From Bradyrhizobium sp. 200 (GTDB lineage: Bacteria; Pseudomonadota; Alphaproteobacteria; Rhizobiales; Xanthobacteraceae): a DNA stretch of 64,000 nucleotides. This document shows, in pieces, positions 1 through 9,774 of this stretch. The DNA lies in the NCBI RefSeq assembly GCF_023100945.1, contig NZ_CP064689.1, positions 8,352,001 to 8,416,000 on the forward strand, written 5' to 3'. The notes under the pieces are model-generated. The model worked only from the letters and a program-made list of their open reading frames with translations. It did no database searches and was not told where the DNA came from. Position numbers and translations under genes: made by a program. Position 1 is the stretch's first letter. Each line of letters begins with the position of its first letter.

Positions 1-32
1 GGGTGAAAAGCGCCCGCATTGTTATCCACACG

Positions 33-416
33 TCACCCGATCGCGACGCCGCTGCCGATGGTGCGGTTCAGCATCTGCGTTGTCTTTTCGATGCGGTCGG
101 CGGCGGCGTTGAGTGCGTTGGCGACTGCGACCTGGGTCGCCTTGGCGCGGTCGGCGGCTGCGACGCGAACGTTGCGCAGGGTTTCGAGCTCGCCCTCCAG
201 CGAGCGGATGCGCGCGTTGGCATCGAGCAGTTCGTCGCATACGGTAAGCGCGGCCATCACCGTGAGACGCGCATCGCCGATTTCGCCGAACTTGCCGCGC
301 AACTCTCCGACCCGCGATTCCAGGCTCTCGGCGAGCTTCAGCAGCCGCACTTCCTGCCCTTCCTCGCAGGCCATGCGGTACTGCCGGCCGTTGATGGTGA
401 CGTTGATGTGGCTCAT
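33..416 (-). CDS. zapA: Cell division protein ZapA
   Basis: A 127-residue protein beginning MSHINVTINGRQY, the typical start of ZapA, which binds FtsZ filaments in the cytoplasm and stabilises the Z-ring. The N-terminal globular part (about residues 1-50, ending in a conserved GE-x-GDARLTVMAAL stretch) is followed by a helical coiled-coil region with heptad-like Leu/Ile/Ala spacing to the C-terminus. Length is usual for alphaproteobacterial ZapA. The start codon overlaps the stop of the upstream DUF4164 gene by four bases (ATGA), which argues for translational coupling. In many alphaproteobacteria the 6S RNA gene follows zapA; here that position lies beyond the left window edge. Confidence 0.93.
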   Translation of the reverse strand: MSHINVTINGRQYRMACEEGQEVRLLKLAESLESRVGELRGKFGEIGDARLTVMAALTVCDELLDANARIRSLEGELETLRNVRVAAADRAKATQVAVANALNAAADRIEKTTQMLNRTIGSGVAIG

Positions 417-733
417 TCATTCTCTCCGGCATCGAGCACCGCACGGATGGTGCCGATCGCGACGTCAAGTTTTTCTGATATCTCGCGGTTGGTGCGCTCC
501 AGCCGCCGCGTCTTCACCAGCGAGCCGTCGAGTTCATCGGCGAGCCGCGAGCGGTCGGCGCCGAGCGCCTGGATCCGGCTCGCCAGTTCGTTCTCGTCGC
601 GGTCGGCGTCACGCCGCCGCTCGGCCGCCGCCTCGAGCGCATCGAGCGCCATCATCAGGCGCCGCGTGGCGGCGTCGATGTCGGCATAGACCGGCTCGGC
701 ATTGCCGGCCCCGTTGGTGTGACGATCGCTCAT
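413..733 (-). CDS. DUF4164 family coiled-coil protein
   Basis: About 106 residues, starting MSDRHTNGAGN. An in-frame ATG lies 45 bases further upstream, but the MSDRHT start gives the expected family length. Residues from about 20 onward form one long charged helix with regular hydrophobic spacing (LMMALDALEAAAERR, LASRIQALGADRSRLADEL), ending with a short tail. I recognise this as the DUF4164 type that sits directly upstream of zapA in rhizobia. It shares a four-base overlap with zapA, so the two are probably one transcription unit. By position it may act with ZapA in division, but that is inference; no enzymatic motif is present. Confidence 0.75.
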   Translation of the reverse strand: MSDRHTNGAGNAEPVYADIDAATRRLMMALDALEAAAERRRDADRDENELASRIQALGADRSRLADELDGSLVKTRRLERTNREISEKLDVAIGTIRAVLDAGENE

Positions 734-1134
734 GAGAGGCAGCGCGCACCTTCGCGTAGGCCCGCCGCGCGGCAGCAAAATCCGCGGTTCGGCAAGCGGT
801 TACAGCACGAAATTTACGTGGCAAGCGAGCCGAGCGCAACGCCGACGCGAAACTATGCACTACTAGATCATGGGGCTCGCCATCCCGACCCAGCGCTTAA
901 GTGGGGCATGGTCTTTTCGGAAAAACCGGTACCCGTTTTGCGCCGGCGCGCCCCTTCGGGTCCAGACCATGCCGTAGGAAACTTTTCGCATTGGAAGTGC
1001 GTTTCCTCGTCTTGGACTCATGGGGATTGAGGTGCTATCCAGCCTCCGGCTTTCCCTCGATCCACGCCCGTATTGCGGCCTTTCGCCCGGTACATACCCA
1101 CCACCAAGCACCTCATTTCAGGCGGATTTTCATC
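734..1134. other. Divergent intergenic region (zapA unit / tkt)
   Basis: About 400 bases separate the leftward DUF4164-zapA pair from the rightward tkt gene, so promoters for both directions should lie here. I find no convincing gene in it. The central part is a palindromic repeat (906-972). The tkt start lies about 160 bases beyond the repeat, after a long leader with no clear terminator or riboswitch fold that I can recognise. Confidence 0.6.
906..972. repeat. Palindromic intergenic repeat, copy 1
   Basis: The element begins GCATGGTC (906-913) and ends GACCATGC (965-972), an exact 8-bp inverted repeat, and holds the internal string AAACCGGTACCCG and a CCCCTTCGGGTCC arm. The same internal strings recur at 32938-33032, where the ends are CATGATC/GATCATG. 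This looks like the dispersed palindromic repeat family common in Bradyrhizobium intergenic DNA. Confidence 0.75.
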
Positions 1135-3120
1135 ATGACGCAGGTCGATCATACCCGTATGGCCAATGCGATTCGCGGGCTTGCCATGGATGCCGTCGAA
1201 AAGGCGAAATCCGGCCATCCCGGCTTGCCGATGGGCGCCGCCGACATCGCGACCGTGCTGTTTACACAGTTTCTTAAATTCGACGCGACGGCTCCGACCT
1301 GGCCGGACCGCGACCGTTTCGTGCTCTCGGCCGGACACGGCTCGATGCTGCTCTATGCCTTGTTGTACCTGACCGGCAACAAGGACATGACGCTCGACCA
1401 GATCAGGAATTTCCGCCAGCTCGGCTCCAGGACGCCGGGACACCCCGAGAACTTCGAGACCAGCGGCGTCGAGACCACCACCGGCCCGCTCGGCCAGGGC
1501 ATTGCCACCTCCGTCGGCATGGCGCTGGCGGAAAAGATGCTGGCCGCGGAATTCGGCAAGAAGGTGGTCGGGCATCACACTTACGTGCTCGCCTCCGACG
1601 GCGACCTGATGGAAGGCGTGTCGCAGGAAGCGATCGCGATGGCCGGGCACTGGAAGCTGAACAAGCTGATCGTGCTGTATGACGACAACGGCATCTCGAT
1701 CGACGGCCCGACCTCGATTGCCGATTCGGTCGACCAGGTGAAGCGATTCAAATCCGCGGGCTGGGCGGCCGAACTGATCGACGGCCAAGATCCGAAGGCG
1801 ATCGCAGCGGCGCTCACCCGCGCGCAAAAATCAAACAAGCCGTCGCTGATCGCCTGCAAGACCACCATCGGCTACGGCGCGCCGACGCGGGCCGGCACGG
1901 CGAAAGCCCACGGCGAGGCGCTCGGCGCCGACGAACTCAAAGGCGCCAAGGAAAAGCTCGGCATTTCGCTTGAGCCGTTCTCCGTGCCCGACGATGTCCT
2001 GAAGGCATGGCGTGCGGCCGGCAGCCGCGGCGCTGCCGCGCGTCAGGAATGGGAAAACCTTTTCGCCGAGATCGGCCCCCGCAAGCGCGCCGAGTTCGAG
2101 CGGCGGTTGCGGCACGAGCGGCCGGCCGCGCTTTCGAAGGCGCTGCGCGCCCACAAGAAGGCGCTGCTGGAAACGCCGCAGAATGTCGCCACCCGCAAAT
2201 CGTCTGAGTCCGCGATCGAGGCGATCGCGTCTGCGATGCCGATGGAATTTTTGGCCGGCTCCGCCGACCTCACCGGCTCCAACAACAACAAGGCGAAATC
2301 GGCGGTGGCGTTTTCGGCCAAGACGCCGAAGGGCCGCTTCATCCATTACGGCATCCGCGAGCACGGCATGGCGGCGGCCATGAACGGCATCTTCCTGCAT
2401 GGCGGTTTTGCGCCGAACGGCGCGACCTTCCTGGTGTTCACCGACTACGCGCGCCCGGCGATGCGGCTGGCCGCGCTGATGGGTACCGGCGTCGTCTACG
2501 TGATGACCCATGATTCGATCGGGCTCGGCGAGGACGGCCCGACGCACCAGCCGGTCGAACATCTCGCGGCGCTCCGCGCGATTCCCAACATGCGCGTGTT
2601 CCGGCCCTGCGACGCGGTCGAGGTCACCGAGTGCTGGGAACTGGCGCTCAACCGTGTCGACGGTCCGACGGTGCTGGTACTGACCCGCCAGAACCTGCCG
2701 CAACTTCGTACCTCAGCGCCGAACGATAATCCTTGCGCGCATGGCGCCTATGAACTGGTCGCGGCGCAGGGCGAAGCCAAAGTGTCGCTGTTCGCCTCGG
2801 GCTCCGAGGTTGAGATCGCGGTGGCCGCCCAGAAACAGCTCGCTGAGCGCGGCATCGCGTCGCGGGTGGTCTCGGTGCCCTCGCTCGAACTGCTGCTGGC
2901 GCAGCCGGCAGAGCGGCAGAAGGCCATTATCGGCAATGCGCCGGTCAAGGTGGCCATCGAGGCCGCGGTGCGCTGGGGCTGGGACGCCGTGATCGGAACG
3001 GATGGTGAATTCGTGGGCATGCACGGTTTTGGCGCCAGCGCCCCCGCCAAGGACCTTTTCAAGCACTTCGGAATTACCGCCGAGGCCGCAGTTAACGCTG
3101 TCCTGAAGCGCTTGGGCTAA
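1135..3120 (+). CDS. tkt: Transketolase
   Basis: A 661-residue thiamine-diphosphate enzyme that moves two-carbon ketol units between sugar phosphates in the pentose-phosphate and Calvin cycles. The N-terminal TPP domain carries the SGHPG motif (residues 26-30) and the diphosphate/metal-binding DGDLMEG (155-161). The central pyrimidine-binding domain carries [13 protein letters not shown] and the [15 protein letters not shown] segment, and a C-terminal domain follows. The chosen start, [15 protein letters not shown], matches the family; upstream in-frame codons do not look like transketolase. It heads a same-strand cluster with gap, pgk and two aldolase genes, consistent with a cbb/gluconeogenic carbon cluster. 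Confidence 0.97.
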   Translation: MTQVDHTRMANAIRGLAMDAVEKAKSGHPGLPMGAADIATVLFTQFLKFDATAPTWPDRDRFVLSAGHGSMLLYALLYLTGNKDMTLDQIRNFRQLGSRTPGHPENFETSGVETTTGPLGQGIATSVGMALAEKMLAAEFGKKVVGHHTYVLASDGDLMEGVSQEAIAMAGHWKLNKLIVLYDDNGISIDGPTSIADSVDQVKRFKSAGWAAELIDGQDPKAIAAALTRAQKSNKPSLIACKTTIGYGAPTRAGTAKAHGEALGADELKGAKEKLGISLEPFSVPDDVLKAWRAAGSRGAAARQEWENLFAEIGPRKRAEFERRLRHERPAALSKALRAHKKALLETPQNVATRKSSESAIEAIASAMPMEFLAGSADLTGSNNNKAKSAVAFSAKTPKGRFIHYGIREHGMAAAMNGIFLHGGFAPNGATFLVFTDYARPAMRLAALMGTGVVYVMTHDSIGLGEDGPTHQPVEHLAALRAIPNMRVFRPCDAVEVTECWELALNRVDGPTVLVLTRQNLPQLRTSAPNDNPCAHGAYELVAAQGEAKVSLFASGSEVEIAVAAQKQLAERGIASRVVSVPSLELLLAQPAERQKAIIGNAPVKVAIEAAVRWGWDAVIGTDGEFVGMHGFGASAPAKDLFKHFGITAEAAVNAVLKRLG

Positions 3121-3258
3121 CGGTTGAGGTTGCCCGGAAAAAGGACTAGGTAACCTCTATATCGTCCGTCCTCGCCCGGCAGAACCGGGGCGATCCGCCG
3201 TCAGCACCTCCGTGGAACATTTCGCGGGGTTGCCACCAGCTATCAAAGGAGAACCAGC

Positions 3259-4266
3259 ATGGCAGTCCGCGTTGGAATCAACGGGTTTGGCCGCATCGGC
3301 CGCAATATCTTGCGCGCCATCGCGGAATCCGGCCGCAAGGATATCGAGGTGGTTGGCATCAACGATCTCGGCCCGGTCGAGACCAACGCCCATCTGCTGC
3401 GTTTCGACTCCGTGCATGGCCGCTTCCCCGGCACCGTGACCGTCGATGGCGACTCGCTCAGCCTCGGCAACGGCAAGATCAAGGTCTCTGCCGAGCGCGA
3501 TCCCTCCAAGCTGCCCTGGAAGGCCCTCGGCGTCGATATCGCGCTGGAATGCACCGGCATCTTCGCCGCCAAGGACAAGGCCTCCGCACATCTGACCGCT
3601 GGCGCCAGGCGCGTGCTGGTCTCCGCCCCCGCCGACAATGCCGACGCCACCATCGTCTACGGCGTCAACCATGACACCCTGACCAGGGATCATTTGGTCG
3701 TCTCCAACGGCTCCTGCACCACCAACTGCCTGGCGCCGGTCGCCAAGGTCTTGAACGACACCGTAGGCATCGAGACCGGCTTCATGACCACGATCCACGC
3801 CTATACCGGCGACCAGCCCACTCTCGACACCCTGCACAAGGATCTCTATCGCGGCCGCGCGGCGGCGATGTCGATGATTCCGACCTCCACGGGCGCTGCG
3901 AAAGCGATCGGGCTGGTGCTGCCGGAGCTGAAGGGCAAGCTCGACGGCGTCGCGATCCGCGTGCCGACCCCGAACGTCTCGGTGGTCGACCTCAAGATCG
4001 TTGCCAAGCGCGCCACCGACGTCGAGGAAATCAACGCGGCGATGAAGCGCGCCTCCGAGCAGCAGCTCAAGGGCATCCTCGGCTACACCACGGCGCCGAA
4101 CGTCTCGATCGACTTCAACCACGACCCGCACTCGTCCACGTTCCACGAGGACCAGACCAAGGTGCAGAACGGCACGCTGGTGCGGGTGATGTCCTGGTAC
4201 GACAATGAATGGGGTTTCTCCAACCGCATGGCCGACACTGCCGTGGCGATGGGGAAGCTGCTGTAA
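3259..4266 (+). CDS. gap: Glyceraldehyde-3-phosphate dehydrogenase, type I
   Basis: A 335-residue GAPDH interconverting glyceraldehyde-3-phosphate and 1,3-bisphosphoglycerate. The N-terminal Rossmann fold shows [10 protein letters not shown] (6-15). The active-site segment [12 protein letters not shown] places the catalytic cysteine at residue 153, with its partner histidine at 180 (TTIH). The C-terminal [12 protein letters not shown] is typical. Asn-Asp at residues 35-36 in the cofactor loop suggests NAD rather than NADP preference, an inference from one loop. A strong AAGGAG sits seven bases before the ATG. The 138-base leader after tkt may hold its own promoter. Confidence 0.97.
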   Translation: MAVRVGINGFGRIGRNILRAIAESGRKDIEVVGINDLGPVETNAHLLRFDSVHGRFPGTVTVDGDSLSLGNGKIKVSAERDPSKLPWKALGVDIALECTGIFAAKDKASAHLTAGARRVLVSAPADNADATIVYGVNHDTLTRDHLVVSNGSCTTNCLAPVAKVLNDTVGIETGFMTTIHAYTGDQPTLDTLHKDLYRGRAAAMSMIPTSTGAAKAIGLVLPELKGKLDGVAIRVPTPNVSVVDLKIVAKRATDVEEINAAMKRASEQQLKGILGYTTAPNVSIDFNHDPHSSTFHEDQTKVQNGTLVRVMSWYDNEWGFSNRMADTAVAMGKLL

Positions 4267-4267
4267 G

Positions 4268-4386
4268 TCTCGTGTCCCGGACGCGGTGCAGCGTTCTTCT
4301 CGCTGCTCCGCAGAGCCGGGACCCATTCCAGCCTAGGTCCCGGTTCTGCTGCGCAACGCTTCGCGTTGCGCAGCGCCCGGGACAAG
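4268..4386. repeat. Inverted-repeat element between gap and pgk
   Basis: The gap-pgk interval is nearly filled by a palindromic element. An inner hairpin has 12-bp perfect arms (4348-4359 and 4363-4374, loop of three). It is nested in a GTCCCGG/CCGGGAC pair (4337-4343 and 4377-4383). A GGGACCCA-type arm resembles other dispersed repeats in the window. There is no T-run, so it is unlikely to be a factor-independent terminator, but in RNA it would form a stable stem just before the pgk ribosome-binding region. Confidence 0.75.
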
Positions 4387-4395
4387 AGACCTTCG

Positions 4396-5592
4396 ATGAC
4401 AAAATCATTCCGTACCCTCGATGACGTCGACGTGAAGGGCAAGCGCGTGCTGCTGCGCGTCGACCTTAACGTGCCCATGGAAAACGGCCGCGTCAGCGAC
4501 GCGACCAGGCTCGAGCGCGTCGCGCCGACCATCACCGAGATCTCCGGCAAGGGCGGCAAGGTCGTCCTGCTTGCCCATTTCGGCCGGCCCAAGGGACGCG
4601 ATGCCAAGGATTCGCTCAAGCCCGTCGCTGCGGCGCTCGGGCAGGTGATCAAGAAGCCGGTCGCCTTCGCGGACGACTGCATCGGCGAGGCCGCAGCCAA
4701 GGCCGTGGCTGCGATGAAGGACGGCGACATCCTCTGCCTGGAGAACACCCGCTTCCACAAAGAGGAAGAGAAGAACGATCCGGCGTTCGTCGCCGAACTG
4801 GCCAAGCTGGGCGACATCTGGGTCAACGACGCGTTCTCGGCCGCGCACCGCGCGCATGCTTCCACCGAGGGCCTCGGCCACAAGCTGCCCGCCTATGCCG
4901 GCCGCACCATGCAGGCCGAGCTCGATGCGCTGGGCAAAGCGCTGGAAGCGCCGACCAAGCCTGTGATCGCGATCATCGGCGGCGCCAAGGTATCGACCAA
5001 GATCGATCTGCTCGAAAATCTCGTGACAAAGGTCGATGCGCTCGTGATCGGCGGCGGCATGGCCAACACGTTCCTGCACGCGCAGGGCGTCGGCGTCGGC
5101 AAGTCGCTGGCGGAGAAGGACCTCGCCGCGACCGCGCTGCGCATCATGGAAAAGGCCACCGCTGCGAACTGCGCCATCATCCTCCCCGTGGATGCCGTAG
5201 TCGCCTATCACTTCGCGGCCAATTCGCCCTCGCACGCCTATGGCCTCGACGCGATTCCGGCCGACGGCATGATCCTCGACGTCGGCCCGCAATCGACCGC
5301 GCGGATTCACGCCGCGATCGACGACGCCAAGACGCTGGTCTGGAACGGCCCGCTCGGCGCATTCGAGATGACGCCGTTCGATCGCGGCACCATGGTGGCG
5401 GCAAGGCATGCGGCAGAGCGGACCAAGGCGAAGAAGCTGATTTCGGTCGCCGGCGGCGGCGACACCGTCGCGGCGCTGAACCAGGCCGGCGTATCGGGCG
5501 ATTTTTCCTATGTTTCGACGGCAGGCGGCGCGTTCCTCGAATGGATGGAAGGCAAACCGCTGCCCGGCGTGGAAGTTCTGAAACTACGTTAG
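4396..5592 (+). CDS. pgk: Phosphoglycerate kinase
   Basis: A 398-residue monomeric kinase transferring phosphate between 1,3-bisphosphoglycerate and ADP. The N-terminal domain holds RVDLNVP and the substrate-binding AHFGRPKG segment. The nucleotide domain holds [14 protein letters not shown]-equivalent NGPLGAFE and the C-terminal GGGDTVAAL loop. The start [18 protein letters not shown] matches the family; the open frame extends 30 bases upstream into the gap-pgk palindrome, which is repeat sequence rather than protein. It sits between gap and the class II aldolase and is presumably cotranscribed with them. Confidence 0.97.
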   Translation: MTKSFRTLDDVDVKGKRVLLRVDLNVPMENGRVSDATRLERVAPTITEISGKGGKVVLLAHFGRPKGRDAKDSLKPVAAALGQVIKKPVAFADDCIGEAAAKAVAAMKDGDILCLENTRFHKEEEKNDPAFVAELAKLGDIWVNDAFSAAHRAHASTEGLGHKLPAYAGRTMQAELDALGKALEAPTKPVIAIIGGAKVSTKIDLLENLVTKVDALVIGGGMANTFLHAQGVGVGKSLAEKDLAATALRIMEKATAANCAIILPVDAVVAYHFAANSPSHAYGLDAIPADGMILDVGPQSTARIHAAIDDAKTLVWNGPLGAFEMTPFDRGTMVAARHAAERTKAKKLISVAGGGDTVAALNQAGVSGDFSYVSTAGGAFLEWMEGKPLPGVEVLKLR

Positions 5593-5642
5593 ACCGAGAT
5601 TTCATGGAGCGCCAAAGGCGCGGCAAATACAGGAGAATTTGA

Positions 5643-6710
5643 ATGGCTCGCATTACCTTGCGTCAACTGCTCGATCATGCGGCAGAGCACGATTACGGGG
5701 TGCCGGCGTTCAACATCAACAACATGGAGCAGGCGCTCGCCATCATGGAGGCCGCCTCTTCCCTCGATGCGCCCGTCATCATCCAGGCCTCGCGCGGCGC
5801 GCGCTCCTACGCCAATGACGTGATGCTCAAGCACATGATGGACGCGGTCACCGAGATCTATCCGCAGATTCCGGTCTGCGTGCATCTTGATCACGGCAAC
5901 GAGCCCGCGACCTGCATGACCGCGATCCAGGCCGGCTTCACCTCCGTCATGATGGACGGCTCGCTGAAGGCCGACGGCAAGACCCCCGGCGATTGGGACT
6001 ACAATGTCGGCGTGACCAAGACCGTGACCGACATGGCCCATCTCGGCGGCATCTCGGTCGAAGGCGAACTCGGCGTGCTCGGCTCGCTGGAGACCGGCAT
6101 GGGCGACAAGGAAGACGGCCACGGCGCCGAAGGCAAGCTCTCGCACGACCAGTTGCTGACCAATCCGGATGAGGCCGTGAAGTTCGTGAAAGAGACAAAA
6201 GTCGACGCGCTGGCGATCGCGATGGGCACATCGCACGGCGCCTACAAGTTCACCCGCAAGCCGGACGGCGACATCCTTGCCATGAAGGTGATCGAGGAGA
6301 TCCATCGCAAGCTGCCGAACACGCATCTGGTGATGCACGGTTCGTCCTCGGTGCCGCAGGACCTGCAGGAGATCATCAACGCCAATGGCGGCAAGATGAA
6401 GCCGACCTGGGGCGTGCCGGTGTCCGAAATTCAGCGCGGCATCAAGAACGGCGTGCGCAAGATCAATATCGACACCGACAACCGCATGGCGATGACCGGA
6501 CAGATCCGCAAAGTACTCAACGACAATCCGGAAGAGTTCGATCCGCGCAAATATTTGAAGCCCGCGATGGAAGCGATGGCCAAGCTGTGCAAGCAGCGGC
6601 TGCAGGAATTCAATACCGCAGGGCAAGCCAGCAAGATCAAGAAGGTGCTGACGACGGCCGAAATGGCCAAGCGGTATACCAAGGGTGAGCTTGACCCGCG
6701 GGTCGCCTGA
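5643..6710 (+). CDS. fba: Fructose-bisphosphate aldolase, class II (Calvin-cycle subtype)
   Basis: A 355-residue zinc-dependent aldolase condensing or cleaving fructose-1,6-bisphosphate, probably also active on sedoheptulose-1,7-bisphosphate as in cbbA-type enzymes. The HLDHG motif (81-85) supplies the catalytic aspartate and a zinc histidine. The [12 protein letters not shown] segment, [10 protein letters not shown] and VMHGSSSVP carry the other metal and phosphate contacts. Length and the long C-terminal region after [10 protein letters not shown] fit the Calvin-cycle subtype. An AGGAGAA lies just upstream of the ATG. The next gene is an unrelated class I aldolase, so both aldolase classes sit side by side. 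Confidence 0.95.
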   Translation: MARITLRQLLDHAAEHDYGVPAFNINNMEQALAIMEAASSLDAPVIIQASRGARSYANDVMLKHMMDAVTEIYPQIPVCVHLDHGNEPATCMTAIQAGFTSVMMDGSLKADGKTPGDWDYNVGVTKTVTDMAHLGGISVEGELGVLGSLETGMGDKEDGHGAEGKLSHDQLLTNPDEAVKFVKETKVDALAIAMGTSHGAYKFTRKPDGDILAMKVIEEIHRKLPNTHLVMHGSSSVPQDLQEIINANGGKMKPTWGVPVSEIQRGIKNGVRKINIDTDNRMAMTGQIRKVLNDNPEEFDPRKYLKPAMEAMAKLCKQRLQEFNTAGQASKIKKVLTTAEMAKRYTKGELDPRVA

Positions 6711-6824
6711 TAAGGCCGCCTGCGCCTCGCAAACACCCCCGGTGCGACGAACGTTTTCTAGGCAATTGCCCGAGAACCGCCTATTTTGGTGCGCAAGGGC
6801 ATGATGTTTTCGGAGAACGTTCTC

Positions 6825-7865
6825 ATGAATCTTGCTGACCTCAACAAGGTTGCCCTCGCCATGGTCACCCCGGGCAAGGGCATTCTCGCCGCCGACGAAT
6901 CCTCTGGCACGATCAAGAAGCGCTTTGACGCCATCAAGGTCGAATCGACCGAGGAGAACCGCCGCGACTATCGCGAGATGCTGTTCCGCTCCACCGAGGC
7001 GATGAGCAAATACGTCTCGGGCGTGATTCTCTACGACGAGACGATCTGGCAGAACGCCAAGGACGGCACGCCGCTGGTCAAGCTGATCGAGCAGTCCGGC
7101 GCGATCCCCGGCATCAAGGTCGATGAGGGGACGCAAGCCTTGCCGCAGTGTCCGGGCGAACTGGTCACCGTCGGCCTCGACAAGCTCGCCGAGCGCCTGA
7201 AGAAATATTACGAGCGCGGCGCGCGCTTTGCCAAATGGCGCGCCGTGATCGATATCGGCCGGGGCACTGACGGCCCGGGCATCCCCACGATGACCGCGAT
7301 CAGCGTCAACGCGCATGCACTGGCGCGCTATGCGGCGCTGTGCCAGGCGGCGCAGATCGTCCCCATCGTCGAGCCGGAAGTGCTGATGGATGGCGATCAC
7401 GACATCGACCGCTGCTATGACGTGACGCAGCGCGTGCTGAACAAGACGTTCCAGGAATTGCGGGTCCAGCGCGTCGAACTTGAAGGCATGGTGCTGAAGC
7501 CCAACATGGCCATTTCAGGCAAAAAGTGCGCGAAGCAGGCTTCCGTCGAGGAAGTCGCCGAGAAGACCGTGCGGCTGCTGAAGGCGTGCGTCCCCGCGGC
7601 GGTTCCGGGCATCGCCTTCCTCTCCGGCGGGCAATCCGACGAGGAGGCGACCGCGCATCTGAACGGCATGAACCGAATCGGGGGGCTGCCCTGGAAGCTG
7701 ACCTTCTCTTATGGCCGCGCGCTGCAGGCGGCGCCGCAGAAGGCGTGGTCGGGCAAGGCCGAAAACATCGCCGCGGGCCAGCGCGCCTTTACGCACCGTG
7801 CTCGGATGAATGCGCTGGCGAGCAAGGGCGAGTGGGAAACCGGCCTGGAAAAGAAGGTCGCCTAG
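6825..7865 (+). CDS. fda: Fructose-bisphosphate aldolase, class I
   Basis: A 346-residue Schiff-base aldolase. The active-site lysine is K225 in GMVLKPNM, with the supporting IVEPEVL (180-186), an early GKGILAADES (18-27) and the C-terminal LSGGQSDEEAT phosphate loop. I chose the ATG of MNLADLNKVA because GGAG lies nine bases upstream; an in-frame ATG pair at 6801 has no well-spaced ribosome site. Class I and class II aldolases are not homologous, so adjacent genes for the same reaction are notable. Different metal needs or opposite flux directions are possible reasons, but that is inference. Confidence 0.95.
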   Translation: MNLADLNKVALAMVTPGKGILAADESSGTIKKRFDAIKVESTEENRRDYREMLFRSTEAMSKYVSGVILYDETIWQNAKDGTPLVKLIEQSGAIPGIKVDEGTQALPQCPGELVTVGLDKLAERLKKYYERGARFAKWRAVIDIGRGTDGPGIPTMTAISVNAHALARYAALCQAAQIVPIVEPEVLMDGDHDIDRCYDVTQRVLNKTFQELRVQRVELEGMVLKPNMAISGKKCAKQASVEEVAEKTVRLLKACVPAAVPGIAFLSGGQSDEEATAHLNGMNRIGGLPWKLTFSYGRALQAAPQKAWSGKAENIAAGQRAFTHRARMNALASKGEWETGLEKKVA

Positions 7866-7867
7866 AC

Positions 7868-8569
7868 TTGACTAATAAACACTTGGCCAGCAAACCCGTT
7901 CCGCCGCGCCCGGCGCCGCGCCTCTATCTCGCAACGCCCGAGGTGGACGATCCGTCACAGCTCGCAAAGTTGCTTCCGGAACTGCTGGCAGCGGCCGATG
8001 TCGCGGCGGTGCTGTTGCGGCTGAAGCAGACCGATCAGCGCACCATGATCGCGCGCGTCAAAGCGCTGGCGCCCGCGGTCCAGAATGCCGGCGCGGCGCT
8101 GCTGCTCGACGGTCATGTCGAACTGGTGGCGCGCGCGGGCGCCGATGGCGCACATCTGAACGGCCTCGCCGCGCTGGAAGATGCCCTGCCGTCGCTGAAG
8201 CCGGACCGCATTGCCGGCGTCGGCGGGCTTGCCACACGGCACGATTCGATGGCTGCGGGCGAAGCGGGCGCCGATTACGTGCTGTTCGGCGAGCCCGATG
8301 CCAAGGGCCAGCGGCCCTCGGTGGAAGCGATTGCCGAGCGCCTGCAATGGTGGGATGAACTGTTCGAACCGCCTTGCATCGGCTTTGCCGCCTCGCGCGA
8401 GGAGGCTGCCGAATTCGCAGGCGCCGGCGCAGATTTCGTGCTGGCCGGCGATTTCATCTGGGCCGACCCGCGCGGCGCCAAGGCGGCGCTGATCGATGCC
8501 GCGCAGGCGATCGCGCAAGCGCACGAAGCAGCGTTCGGAAAAGCCAGGGCCGAAAACGCCGGACAATGA
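7868..8569 (+). CDS. Thiamine-phosphate-synthase-like (ThiE/TenI fold) protein
   Basis: About 233 residues from a TTG start three bases after the aldolase stop; AAGG lies ten bases upstream and no suitable ATG exists. The barrel pattern of the ThiE superfamily is visible: a LYLATPEV first strand, GADGAHLNG in the middle, and GEAGADYVLFGEP. The loop that in true ThiE carries the pyrophosphate-binding TK-x-A residues is replaced by EPDAKGQRPS, and a final barrel part (GAGADFVLAGDFIW) follows. It may therefore not make thiamine phosphate. The tight spacing to the aldolase and four-base overlap with the next gene suggest one operon. Confidence 0.75.
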   Translation: MTNKHLASKPVPPRPAPRLYLATPEVDDPSQLAKLLPELLAAADVAAVLLRLKQTDQRTMIARVKALAPAVQNAGAALLLDGHVELVARAGADGAHLNGLAALEDALPSLKPDRIAGVGGLATRHDSMAAGEAGADYVLFGEPDAKGQRPSVEAIAERLQWWDELFEPPCIGFAASREEAAEFAGAGADFVLAGDFIWADPRGAKAALIDAAQAIAQAHEAAFGKARAENAGQ

Positions 8570-9684
8570 AACTCCTGCGTCCCATATCGCTGCTTGCGAG
8601 CCTCTTGATGACGATGACCGGCGCCACCGCGCAGGTCTCGCTGACGCCGCCTGCCGCGCAGCCGCCCACGAGCCCTCCGGCGGCAAAAAAGGAGGCGCCC
8701 AAGCCAAAGGCTCCGACGGCTGCGAAAAAGCCCGCTGCGACACCGACGCCGACGCCGTCGGCGCCGCTCAAGCCTGCGGTAACGACCAAGCCCGCGGCAA
8801 CGCCAGCGCCCTCCCCTTCGCCGACGGCCGCCTTCGAGGATCCGAACGTCGACCTCGTCTACGGCGCCTATCAGCGCGGCCTCTACAAGACGGCCTTCGA
8901 TCTCGCGACCACGCGCGCGCAATATGCCCGCGACGCCAAGGCAATGACGATGCTGGGCGAGCTCTATGCCAATGGGCTCGGCATCAAGCGCGACTATGCG
9001 AAGGCTGCCGACTGGTACCAGCGCGCGGCCGACGCCGGCGACCGCGAAGGCATGTTCGCGCTCGCCATGATGCGGCTGGCCGGCCGCGGCGGCCCCACCA
9101 ATCGCGAACAGGCGGTCAAGCTATTGGCTTCGGCGGCCAAGCTCGGCAATGCCAAGGCGGCCTACAATCTGGCGCTGCTCTATCTCGACGGCAACACGCT
9201 GCCGCAGGACGTGCGGCGCGCCGCCGAACTGCTGCGCACCGCGGCCGACGCCGGCAGCCCGGAAGCGCAATACGCGCTGGCGACCTTCTACAAGGAGGGC
9301 ACCGGCGTGCCGAAGGACATCGACAGGGCGGTGCGGCTGCTGCAGGCGGCTGCGCTGGCTGACAATGTCGATGCCGAGGTCGAATATGCCATCGCGCTGT
9401 TCAACGGCACCGGCACGCCGAGGAACCAGCCGGCCGCGGTCGCGCTGCTCCGCAAGGCGGCGCGGCAGAACTCGCCGATCGCGCAGAACCGCCTCGCCCG
9501 CGTGCTGGTCACCGGACAAGGCGCGCCGATGGACAAGATCGAGGGCTTCAAGTGGCACATTGTCGCCAAAACCGCGGGAAAAGGCGATCCTGAGCTGGAC
9601 GAGAGGCTCTCGGAGCTCAGCCCCGAGGATCGCGCCAAGGTTCAGGAGGCCGCGAAAAAATGGATCGGCACCGCCAACAAATGA
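8566..9684 (+). CDS. Exported Sel1-repeat (TPR-like) protein
   Basis: A 372-residue protein. The N-terminus (MKLLRPISLLASLLMTMTGATAQ) is a signal peptide. Residues about 25-90 form a Pro/Ala/Lys/Thr low-complexity linker. From about 95 onward there are at least six Sel1-like repeats, recognisable by GELYANGLGIKRDYAKAADWYQRAA, ALYLDGNTLPQDVRRAAELLR, ATFYKEGTGVPKD and similar units. Such solenoids mediate protein contacts, often in the periplasm. The ATG overlaps the ThiE-like stop by four bases (ATGA). No enzymatic domain is visible, so only a scaffold role can be suggested. Confidence 0.85.
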   Translation: MKLLRPISLLASLLMTMTGATAQVSLTPPAAQPPTSPPAAKKEAPKPKAPTAAKKPAATPTPTPSAPLKPAVTTKPAATPAPSPSPTAAFEDPNVDLVYGAYQRGLYKTAFDLATTRAQYARDAKAMTMLGELYANGLGIKRDYAKAADWYQRAADAGDREGMFALAMMRLAGRGGPTNREQAVKLLASAAKLGNAKAAYNLALLYLDGNTLPQDVRRAAELLRTAADAGSPEAQYALATFYKEGTGVPKDIDRAVRLLQAAALADNVDAEVEYAIALFNGTGTPRNQPAAVALLRKAARQNSPIAQNRLARVLVTGQGAPMDKIEGFKWHIVAKTAGKGDPELDERLSELSPEDRAKVQEAAKKWIGTANK

Positions 9685-9774
9685 CGCCTTGACGGCGGCA
9701 CATCTGCAGGGCACCCAGTCCCCAAACCCCTGACGGCATTGGGCCGTTCCCTCTCACACTCATAAGCGCGCAGC

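Noticed and set aside
1..32. Possible start of the 6S RNA gene downstream of zapA
   Set aside because: 6S RNA often follows zapA in alphaproteobacteria, but only 32 bases remain before the window edge. That is too little to see its fold.
4337..4383. Factor-independent terminator between gap and pgk
   Set aside because: The stem is strong but has no U-run on either strand, and pgk follows directly on the same strand. Better described as a palindromic repeat.
5589..7400. A 603-codon open frame on the minus strand opposite the two aldolase genes
   Set aside because: It has an amino-acid mix rich in His, Arg, Asp and Val typical of high-GC antisense frames, no family motif, and it overlaps two certain genes. 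The same holds for long antisense frames opposite transketolase, pgk, the PQQ dehydrogenase and cysI.
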